Below, one piece after another: positions 21,501 to 28,312 of a stretch of DNA of 50,018 nt. A model generated the notes under the pieces. The model made no database searches, was not told where the DNA came from, and saw only the letters and a list, made by a program, of their open reading frames with translations. Numbering within the stretch: the stretch's first letter is position 1; each line of letters starts with the position of its first letter. A program made the position numbers and the translations under genes. Origin of the DNA: Alphaproteobacteria bacterium (GTDB lineage Bacteria; Pseudomonadota; Alphaproteobacteria; UBA11136); the NCBI GenBank assembly GCA_030739855.1, contig JASLYJ010000011.1:1-50018 (forward strand). The letters are read 5' to 3'.

Positions 21501-22053
21501 AGTGGTGGACCGTTATCATGTGGAAGACATCCTCAATGCCGGTGACACCATCGTCTGGTGCTGTGACGAGGAGCCGGGATTTGAACCCACTCGCCCCCAA
21601 GACAAAGCCGTGGTGGCTAATATTGTCGAATCCGTCAAGGCCTACGGCGACGGTAGTCTTGGCAAGACGGATATCCCCTTAAATGAGGTGGACCGCATTA
21701 TCGTCATCGGTTCTGACATGATGATGAATGCGGTAGGCAAGGCGCGTTATGGCGTTCTCAAGGAGTTTTTCAAGCCAGATCATGTGGCTATCGGCAGCAT
21801 CAACTCACCCATGCAGTGTATGATGAAGGAAATTTGCGCCCAGTGTCTCCAACGTCACGAGGACCCTGAAAGTGGCAAGGAAGAAATCGTCTTTTCCTGT
21901 TTTAATCAGGACCAGGAACTAGACCAGGTGGATTTTGAATGCCTTCATGGACGCTTGATGCAGAATGGAGTCCACGAGAAGCTGACGCAGCAATGGATAT
22001 CCCATTGCTTTGGTCTTCTGGAGAATGGCAAGACGGAAAGGGTAGAATCCTGA
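18502..22053 (+). CDS. Large multidomain FAD/NAD(P)-binding oxidoreductase: Cys-rich N-terminal region, GltD/NfnL-like flavin domain, C-terminal NfnS/PyrK-like ferredoxin-NADP reductase domain
   Basis: 1183 aa; VLIVGLGPAGFTLGHHLMNAGHTVVAVD and VVIGGGLTAIDSATEAM Rossmann motifs; C-terminal FRPGQFFRLQNYE, GPTGAPT, MLMGGGLGNAVLFSIGQALREAG and Cys-containing MMKEICAQCLQRH. Confidence 0.85.
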   Translation: MKKKHRKKVTMTEISLSHDMDFKDLYDREGLKKIDDLFLEHLGVADEGLRDRLLEARATPDELERLDESSLLVEIAPHLEDFLGHFFSIAPTLRKLSERDNELASVQICKRQFVQRRAAKAHPAEDAEGFDGPALEKRLADEFGCSKGYFDQLTFAKHVLGWLEDEEANAESIDLAEHYAAWAGHTKAGREHHRDDVLFHLIEKLDHFNLVPTSTEEINGVTAMKQPEGKPLYRRDGFSLTDKGMDFVGAYDHANYCVICHDRERDSCCTGARDKKTGDFKDNPLGVSLIGCPLDERISEMHKVKVDGFSLAALSIIAVDNPLVAGTGHRICNECSKACIFQKQEPVEIPQVETRIVKDVLALPWGFEIYSLLTRWNPLNFRQPLPLPETDYKVLIVGLGPAGFTLGHHLMNAGHTVVAVDGLKIEPLDPEISGVTANGERVEFQPIQDITELYENLNDRAMAGFGGVAEYGITVRWDKNFLKVLRLLVERRSLFTMFGGVRFGSSITAESAFAMGFDHIAMCTGAGKPTYLSVPNGLARGVRQASDFLMALQLTGAAKKETIANLQLRLPAVVIGGGLTAIDSATEAMAYYVRQVEKFRERYDALVMEKGEKAVRGFYSEEEEEIADEFLTHAEAVEKERKTAENEGRRPHFMELIQQWGGVTIAYRRRMIDSPSYTLNHDEIIYALNEGIRFAELLSPSAVDVDEHGHTKAIRLARQEIGDDGRPKPTGEEVTIPARAILVAAGTQPNTTLAREHPGFAEMSGKYYQALDESGKPVEPEWSAKPTETHSLIKITNDNHSISFFGDLHPSFAGNVVSAMASAKKGFPIVQRALDRNPPSDIKAQALVAELNEGLRATVKEVIRLTPNIVEVVVYAPFASQTFRPGQFFRLQNYENHALRTNDTTLAMEGIALTGAWVDRKKGLVSVIVLEMGGSSNLCIHLKPGEPVVLMGPTGAPTETPKDETVMLMGGGLGNAVLFSIGQALREAGSRVLYFGGYKKVVDRYHVEDILNAGDTIVWCCDEEPGFEPTRPQDKAVVANIVESVKAYGDGSLGKTDIPLNEVDRIIVIGSDMMMNAVGKARYGVLKEFFKPDHVAIGSINSPMQCMMKEICAQCLQRHEDPESGKEEIVFSCFNQDQELDQVDFECLHGRLMQNGVHEKLTQQWISHCFGLLENGKTERVES

Positions 22054-22088
22054 AGGAGAATCTGTCCTTTTGAAGATTTGCTGGGTTT

Positions 22089-22898
22089 CTAGCGGTCTAA
22101 GATTAGGACTTCACCACGATTCAGTTCGATGGAATCTCCGCTCCAACGGTGATAACACCCGCTGATCCATGCGTCTTCTATGGGTAGACCAAGTTTGCGC
22201 AGGTGGCGCAGGTAAAGCCGTAGAAAATCAGGGCGGTAGCTACAGGCGTAGGTGAAGGTAGGTAGCATTTCCGTATCTTGCATGGAAATGATGGTGCCTC
22301 GTTTCATGGCCGCGCCAGTACGCCAGCCCATTTCTCCCAGTACGATGATGGTTCCCGCCAGCATATTGATACCGGTGAAATCGCCACAACTCCCTCCCAC
22401 TGCGATTAGGCCATCGCGCATGGTGTTGCCTGCCTCGTTGCCGGCATTGCCGTGGATGATAATCTCTCCGCCAGTGACGCCAACCTGACCGCCGCGATAA
22501 GCGCAGCCCACCATATGTCCAGCGTTGCCCTTAACGGTGATGCGGCCGCCGGACATTTCCGGCCCCACCCAATTGTCGGCATTCTTACCAACAATGATTT
22601 CACCACCAGACATTGCCACCCCCACATGCTGGCCGATACTTCCCTTGATGAGGAGACGCCCTTTCGACATGCTGGCACCTACCATTTTGAAGCGTGAAGT
22701 GTCGCCTTCAAGGCAAATCTCCCCGTTGACTTTTCCTGTGATGCTGAACAAATCACCCACGGTGATTTGTTCGTTGCCATGATGAAGGGGAAGTGCGGAG
22801 ATGTCCTTGAGACTGAGGCCTTCCATTTTGTCGGGACAAATGGAATCGGCCTCTACCGGTACATCAGGCTTTTTCTTCAGGTTTAGTCTTAGGCTCAC
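22089..22898 (-). CDS. fhcC: Formylmethanofuran dehydrogenase / formyltransferase-hydrolase complex subunit C
   Basis: 269 aa of GxGxG-type beta-helix repeats (GNAGHMVGCAYRGGQVGVTGGEIIIHGNAGNEAGNTMRDGLIAVGG), last gene of an Fwd/Fhc operon. Confidence 0.92.
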   Translation of the reverse strand: MSLRLNLKKKPDVPVEADSICPDKMEGLSLKDISALPLHHGNEQITVGDLFSITGKVNGEICLEGDTSRFKMVGASMSKGRLLIKGSIGQHVGVAMSGGEIIVGKNADNWVGPEMSGGRITVKGNAGHMVGCAYRGGQVGVTGGEIIIHGNAGNEAGNTMRDGLIAVGGSCGDFTGINMLAGTIIVLGEMGWRTGAAMKRGTIISMQDTEMLPTFTYACSYRPDFLRLYLRHLRKLGLPIEDAWISGCYHRWSGDSIELNRGEVLILDR

Positions 22899-22909
22899 GG
22901 GTTATTCTC

Positions 22910-23809
22910 CTAAGCTGCCTTGCCGTTTAGAAGCCCGTGTAGGCCGATATGATACTTGCCCAGATCGCCGCCGTAATTGCCAGCGGCGATTTGTTTAATT
23001 CCGGGTTTTACGGCAGCTCGAAGACCGCGCCGCATGGCTTCCTCAACCGCTTCTAAGCTCAGCCCATCTATGACGATTTCCAGCACACAACCGACACCTT
23101 TCACCACATTTGTTTGCTTGGCAAAGCCACGCATGGTGGGACAGTAGGCCTCGTTGGAGGAGGCTGGTAGTTCCTTGTATTTTGAGCCCACCTTGGAACC
23201 TGAACGCACCACACCACCGGGGAAGGGGAGAATTACGCTCGGCACTTCGCGCATGGCCGCAGTAGCGGCTTTTGCGGCGCGCAAGCAGGTGGCAGAATTC
23301 GTTCCCGAGATAAGAATATTGCCACCCCCCACGGCGGGATGGACACCAAAACTATCGGCCACCACGAATTCCCCGTCCATGACAGGAATACGCCAGTAGC
23401 GGGTTCCCTCAAGGCGTTTGCTAATCTGATAGCCATCACCGAAGTAGCGTAGCTTGCCACCAACCACAATATTTTTCTTAGTCTCAAGGCCGTTGAAACA
23501 GGCAGTGGTGGGGCAGGTCATGACGCATTGGCCGATACGTTCCACCAGCCGGTTTGCGACTCCGTTCGGGTCGAAGGCGAATAACAGGACACTAACCCCG
23601 GGACGTCCGTCGGGAGTTTCGTCTGGAGGCAATACGCACTCGATGCCGGCCTCGCATTTGCAGCCGATTACCGAGGTGGCGAAACCGGTGACAGACTGCG
23701 CTGCCGCGTCTGCCCATTCTGGGGTATCCGCGGTGATAATCATCCGCGCGCCCCACATTTCAAAGGCCTCCGCGAAGGTATCGACAATTTCGGTATTCTT
23801 GATGCGCAT
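22910..23809 (-). CDS. fhcD: Formylmethanofuran--tetrahydromethanopterin N-formyltransferase (Ftr/FhcD)
   Basis: 299 aa; NTEIVDTFAEAFEMWGARMIITA, RIGQCVMTCPTTACFNGL, typical Ftr. Confidence 0.94.
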   Translation of the reverse strand: MRIKNTEIVDTFAEAFEMWGARMIITADTPEWADAAAQSVTGFATSVIGCKCEAGIECVLPPDETPDGRPGVSVLLFAFDPNGVANRLVERIGQCVMTCPTTACFNGLETKKNIVVGGKLRYFGDGYQISKRLEGTRYWRIPVMDGEFVVADSFGVHPAVGGGNILISGTNSATCLRAAKAATAAMREVPSVILPFPGGVVRSGSKVGSKYKELPASSNEAYCPTMRGFAKQTNVVKGVGCVLEIVIDGLSLEAVEEAMRRGLRAAVKPGIKQIAAGNYGGDLGKYHIGLHGLLNGKAA

Positions 23810-23831
23810 GATTCTCGCTAAGCGGGTTTTA

Positions 23832-25496
23832 CTATTGCTTGGTGGTGGGGATCACTTCACGTCGCGGAGCATAATGGTCACTCACCGCATAGTTATCGAA
23901 TCTAATTGTGTAGAAATCCTCCACGAAGGGGCGGATCACGTCCTCAATTCCTTCGTCATATAAGGGAGAAACATGGAGGATTTTGCCTTCGTGGTTGTTC
24001 CTGAATTCGTGGTTATCGATGATGAGGCGACCATCCTTTATGACGTAACGTGGAGCGCTGAACATAAGCTCCTTGTCCTCATGTTCGTCGTATATGGTGA
24101 TATCGGCATCGGCGCCCGGTCCAAGATGCCCCTTGTTCTTCAAGCCAAGGATGCGCGCTGGCCCAGCGCGGGTGATGATAGCGATTTCCTGTAACGTATA
24201 TTCTCGCTCCATATGATGCCCACGCTTGATCTTGGCTACAGCTCTCTGGTTTACCGATTCCATCTGTTGTTTGCGGAACTCACGGTCCATTAAGGTGCGA
24301 ATCAGGCGCGGATAGCTGGTAAAGGCTCCACCGTTGGGGTGATCTGTAGACAACACCATGCGCCACGGGTCTTTCGACAGCAAAAATAACTCTAGCCCAG
24401 TGGCCCACTGCAGGGCGTGGGTATAGACACGTTCCTGATAGGCGAAGGGGATGATACCGCAGCCGCTTTCGCATTCGGTATCGGCGTTGACCCAGCGCTT
24501 GTCGTTACTGTAGCGGGTCAGCATCCATGCCAGCGGCGCGTCGGCAGTCATACTGGTGGATTTGCCAAACATAACTTGGCCTACATCGGCAGTAATATTG
24601 GGATTGTTGTTGATGTATTCAGCAATTTCCGGCGCCTTGGAAGTGGGTTCCCCATCCGGCTTTCCGCCATAGCTGTGAAACTGGATATGGGTGACGTGAA
24701 TACGGCGCCCGTCAGCGGCCTTCATAGTTTCCAGTGTTGTCTTGTAATTGCCGCTATGGCCTAGGTTGTTGCAGTGGATATGCACGGGGTGGGGAAGCCC
24801 CAGGTCATCCACAGTATTGACCATAGAGGTAATAATTTTGCGTGGTGTAAGCTGTTCAAACCCGTCGATTTTATCGTTCAGTTGTGTGATAGTGGCATTG
24901 CGGTGCCCTTTCCAGGGCTCATCGCTGCCTGGGCTGACCAGCTTCGTAGTGTAGGACTTTGTAGCGTTGAGCCACCATGCCACGGCATTGCGAATTTCCT
25001 CGTGGCGCTCTTCCTGAAGCATCTTGTAGAGCAGTACATTGTTGCCCATGAGGATATAAAATCCCTTGTCAATAACCGGGGTATCGTCGAGTTCTTCGAG
25101 GGTATGACGGGCCAGAAGAGGCGGGGCTGCAGCTTCCATAGCCGTGGTATAGCCGAGGGTGGCATAGCGGTATCCGGTGGTGAAGGTGGACGGCACGGTA
25201 CCGCCTGTCCCCGAACGAGTGTTTATCTTTTCCAGTTCCATACGGCGGTGGATATCGCGGCGATGATCATCAGGCTGGAGCTTACGGGCGATATTGGCCT
25301 TAGCACCGGCAATGTGACAGTGGATGTCCACACCGCCTGGCATGACAACCATACCTTTTGCATCAACACATTTTGTTTTGGGCGGAACGCTTTTGACGAT
25401 CTTGCCATCCTTGATGCAAATATCGCGTGTTTTGCCATCCACGCCATTGGCAGGGTCATGTACCCTTCCGTTGACGATGCGGAGCGTAGATCCCAT
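23832..25496 (-). CDS. fhcA: Formylmethanofuran dehydrogenase subunit A (amidohydrolase family)
   Basis: 554 aa; MPGGVDIHCHIAGAKANIARKL, HIHCNNLGHSGNYKTTLETM, STDHPNGGAFTSYP. Confidence 0.95.
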   Translation of the reverse strand: MGSTLRIVNGRVHDPANGVDGKTRDICIKDGKIVKSVPPKTKCVDAKGMVVMPGGVDIHCHIAGAKANIARKLQPDDHRRDIHRRMELEKINTRSGTGGTVPSTFTTGYRYATLGYTTAMEAAAPPLLARHTLEELDDTPVIDKGFYILMGNNVLLYKMLQEERHEEIRNAVAWWLNATKSYTTKLVSPGSDEPWKGHRNATITQLNDKIDGFEQLTPRKIITSMVNTVDDLGLPHPVHIHCNNLGHSGNYKTTLETMKAADGRRIHVTHIQFHSYGGKPDGEPTSKAPEIAEYINNNPNITADVGQVMFGKSTSMTADAPLAWMLTRYSNDKRWVNADTECESGCGIIPFAYQERVYTHALQWATGLELFLLSKDPWRMVLSTDHPNGGAFTSYPRLIRTLMDREFRKQQMESVNQRAVAKIKRGHHMEREYTLQEIAIITRAGPARILGLKNKGHLGPGADADITIYDEHEDKELMFSAPRYVIKDGRLIIDNHEFRNNHEGKILHVSPLYDEGIEDVIRPFVEDFYTIRFDNYAVSDHYAPRREVIPTTKQ

Positions 25497-25550
25497 TTAC
25501 GGTTTCTTTCTTGTAATGTTGTCGATGGTTTCCAGGGGGCGGTGTAAGCG

Positions 25551-26930
25551 TTATGCGGCTTTTTGCCTCTTATTGTTGGCACCCTTGGATCTTTTCTTGG
25601 CTATGAGAAGCTGCTCAACTCGTCTGTAAATGGCGGTGATGACTTCTTCATCGCTGGGATACTTAGAATCCAAGCACGTTCTCAATTCGATGGGTACCCC
25701 ATCGGAACGGTAGGCTGTGCCGGGAACATTGATACCATAATGAGCCGTGGTAAAGGCAACCCGGGCCAACTTGGCAGTATGAGTGTATTTCGGGTCTAGA
25801 ACAATCATGGGAATTTTTTTCATATGATCGACTGCGGCCTGAGTGAAGTTAGAGCCCGGGTCGCTGGCAAGGATAAGCCCGGCGTCGGCATCTCCCCGCA
25901 CGAACATGTCCGTTGCCGTAAACTCACCAGGGTTGAATTTTGGATAGCCACGGCTGAAATTCACGCCAAAGGGATATCCAGTTTGCCAGGCGACCACTGT
26001 ATCGGCGCCAGTGACATTGCCGTGGCCACGCATGGGAGTGGCAATAAAATGCGTATATTCATTGAGATCTGACCCCAGTGACAGGATAGCGGCAGAATTG
26101 AAATGCCTGCCACGGGTCATGGTTAACCCCATGCCGAAGAACAGCACGCCATAGCGGCAGTTTTTCATGCGCTCCACAAGATCTTTCATAGTTTTCATGG
26201 ACACACCGGTCTTTTTCTCGATGTTGGGGTCTACATGGCGGTTCTTGACCAAGGCGCGCAACGCCCACAGCAGTTCGAAATCAGCGCCCGGCTTGACCTG
26301 AATGAAAATATCAGCGACGGGCACGCTCTTGGTGTGACGCACATCGATATTGACGATGGTACGGTCCTTCTTACGGTTTGGTGTATACATACCCTTGGCG
26401 GTGACGGCATAGCGGGCGAAATGACGGGGCAGAGATTCCGCAGGATTTCCGCCCCAATAGATGACTAAATCGGCTCGGTTCTTGATCTCGCCCAGGGTCG
26501 CGGTGCTTTCGCCCACCCCCTGGAGCGCCATACCCGTGGGGCCATGACAGACCGAGGTTGTAGAATCAATGGTACCACCCAGCATATCCATCAGCCCCAC
26601 GGCCTTACGCTGGGTCTCGCAGGTGGTGTCGCTCATTCCATAAATAATGGGAAAGCGTGCATTAGCCAGAATTTGTGCAGCTTCTTCCACGGCTTCGGCA
26701 GTGGTAGCTTCCTTGCCGCCAATGAGGGCGAAGGGGCGGTCTTCTTCTTCATAGTTAAGGAATAGGGCCTTGCCCAGAACGCAGGCATTTTTGGCTTTAG
26801 TGATCTTCTTGGCGTCAACGTCCACGGTAAGAACCATATCGTCGCACAGACATCCACAAAACGTGCAGGTTGCGTCCTCTACGATTTTGATGTTGCCTTC
26901 AGATTTAGCCTTTTCTGCCACGCGCATCAT
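25551..26930 (-). CDS. fhcB: Formylmethanofuran dehydrogenase subunit B (molybdopterin oxidoreductase family)
   Basis: 459 aa; N-terminal CTFCGCLCDDM...KNACVLGKALF Fe-S motif and STTSVCHGPTGMALQGVGESTATLGEIKNRADLVIYWGGNPAESLPRH. Confidence 0.94.
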   Translation of the reverse strand: MMRVAEKAKSEGNIKIVEDATCTFCGCLCDDMVLTVDVDAKKITKAKNACVLGKALFLNYEEEDRPFALIGGKEATTAEAVEEAAQILANARFPIIYGMSDTTCETQRKAVGLMDMLGGTIDSTTSVCHGPTGMALQGVGESTATLGEIKNRADLVIYWGGNPAESLPRHFARYAVTAKGMYTPNRKKDRTIVNIDVRHTKSVPVADIFIQVKPGADFELLWALRALVKNRHVDPNIEKKTGVSMKTMKDLVERMKNCRYGVLFFGMGLTMTRGRHFNSAAILSLGSDLNEYTHFIATPMRGHGNVTGADTVVAWQTGYPFGVNFSRGYPKFNPGEFTATDMFVRGDADAGLILASDPGSNFTQAAVDHMKKIPMIVLDPKYTHTAKLARVAFTTAHYGINVPGTAYRSDGVPIELRTCLDSKYPSDEEVITAIYRRVEQLLIAKKRSKGANNKRQKAA

Positions 26931-26993
26931 TTTTCCACCCTTCTGAATAAAACCCGCGAAATAATCTAGCGACAGGTGTTATCTGCGTCACCT

Positions 26994-27338
26994 CTAGCTG
27001 ACGCGTTTCAATTCCACCTCCAGATGCTTGGAAAGGGGCATACCACTTGCTGCGGTGTCCTTTCCCATAAGTTTGCTGGTGGGAGGGCCGTAGGCAATGA
27101 ACATGAGACCTGGAGGCAGGTCCTCTGTCCTGCGCCCCGTGCACTTTACCGTCACCACGCCATCGGCCGAACGAAGCTTCACCTTGCACCCGTCTTCAAG
27201 GCCTAGCCGCGCCATGTCCTCGACGTTGATTTCAACGGTCGTGGTGGCCTCGCGGTAGTCTTTCTTGAACTTGCTGTCAATCAGGCCAACGCCCTGCTTC
27301 GTGGTGCGGCCCGGAACTAGTATCATGGTCTTGTCCAT
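26994..27338 (-). CDS. Formylmethanofuran dehydrogenase subunit D (FwdD/FmdD-like molybdopterin dinucleotide-binding protein)
   Basis: 114 aa from MDKTMILVPGRTTKQGVGLIDSKFKKDYREATTTVEINVEDMARLGLEDGCKVKLRS...VTVKCTGRRTEDLPPGLMFIAYGPPTSKLMG; start corrected from the over-extended ORF 26994-27752; immediately upstream of fhcB. Confidence 0.88.
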   Translation of the reverse strand: MDKTMILVPGRTTKQGVGLIDSKFKKDYREATTTVEINVEDMARLGLEDGCKVKLRSADGVVTVKCTGRRTEDLPPGLMFIAYGPPTSKLMGKDTAASGMPLSKHLEVELKRVS

Positions 27339-27634
27339 GAATGTGCCTTCCCTGCTGCCAACTACGTGCTTTTTTAGGATATATAAGAAATATATGTATT
27401 GGGAGACAAAATATCTGGCATATTTTTTATGGCTCCCTCCGTTACGGGAGAGAGTTATAGCGTCTGGTGCGTCATTCGCAAAGAGCGCAAACGTATATTG
27501 TGCATGTGGGGCCGAAGAAATCCATTTTGTGGGGAAAGACCCATACCTAATACAGGGAGAAAGGGCGCGTCCACGGGCGGAGGACGTGTCCGGGCCTTGA
27601 GATGGCGAAGTGAAGACGTGACGGAGGCTGGCCG

Positions 27635-28054
27635 TCAATGGAACAGCCGGTTCAGTTCTCTCTTGTTGGAGACCAGGAAAGAGAGCGTATAGCGGTCGAG
27701 CACTCCGAGAAAGGAGTCGCGCGCCTCTTCGAAGATGGTCAGAAGTCGGCATCCCTCTCTAATCGGGCAGTAGGTGCCCGCGCAATCGACCACATCTAGA
27801 TTGGCCTCGGTTTTTCGCACCAACTCACCCACATTGACCGATTCAAGAGGTTTGGCGAGCCGTATGCCGCCACCCTTCCCACGCACCGTGGTTACGTACC
27901 CGTGCTTCGCCAAGTTGTGGACCACCTTCACCAGGTGCTGGTGGGAGACATCATAGGCCTTGGCGATCTCGCCAATGGTTGCCAACCGTTCCTGGCTGGG
28001 GGCGAGATATATGAGTACGCGAAGCGAATATTCGGTGAAACGGGTGAGATGCAT
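27635..28054 (-). CDS. nsrR: Rrf2-family transcriptional regulator, NsrR-like (NO-responsive)
   Basis: 139 aa; MHLTRFTEYSLRVLIYLA...HLVKVVHNLAKHGYVTTVRGKGGGIRLA and three-Cys segment CAGTYCPIREGC; divergent from qNOR. Confidence 0.88.
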   Translation of the reverse strand: MHLTRFTEYSLRVLIYLAPSQERLATIGEIAKAYDVSHQHLVKVVHNLAKHGYVTTVRGKGGGIRLAKPLESVNVGELVRKTEANLDVVDCAGTYCPIREGCRLLTIFEEARDSFLGVLDRYTLSFLVSNKRELNRLFH

Positions 28055-28159
28055 AATGCTGCTCTATGGTTGCAATGCCGAAGCTTACGATGGAGTCCCA
28101 TTCGTTGGAAAGGGCCTTTGGTAATTACCTTGCCGTGGGATTACGAGGGCTCTTGACTA

Positions 28160-28220
28160 TAACATTGATATTATATACATGTTATTTCTGTAACATGTAT
28201 CTCATATTCATGTTATTTGT
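28160..28220. promoter_or_regulatory. Likely NsrR operator(s) / norZ promoter region
   Basis: Perfect inverted repeat ATACATGTTA-tttctg-TAACATGTAT (28175-28200), overlapped by TAACATTGATATTATATACATGTTA (28160-28184), followed by another CATGTTATT half-site (about 28209). Confidence 0.65.
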
Positions 28221-28312
28221 TTTACAAGGGGTCGGTCCGTGGAAAAAATCATGGCTTGGGCGGTTTCCGTTTTCCCTATTATCGCAACGGTAACGTTTAG
28301 GGGGAACCAAAG

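Noticed and set aside
24774-25547. 257-aa plus-strand ORF opposite fhcA
   Set aside because: Antisense shadow ORF of the FwdA/FhcA coding region; no family resemblance.
27379-27395. ATATAT-AAGAA-ATATAT dyad upstream of the FwdD gene as a regulator site
   Set aside because: Low-complexity AT sequence that may simply be promoter DNA; no match to the ACATGTTA arms found at norZ.
26994-27752. 252-aa ORF including an N-terminal extension (MPTSDHLRRG...)
   Set aside because: The first ~138 residues look non-coding and overlap the nsrR gene; homology starts at MDKTMILVPG (27338).
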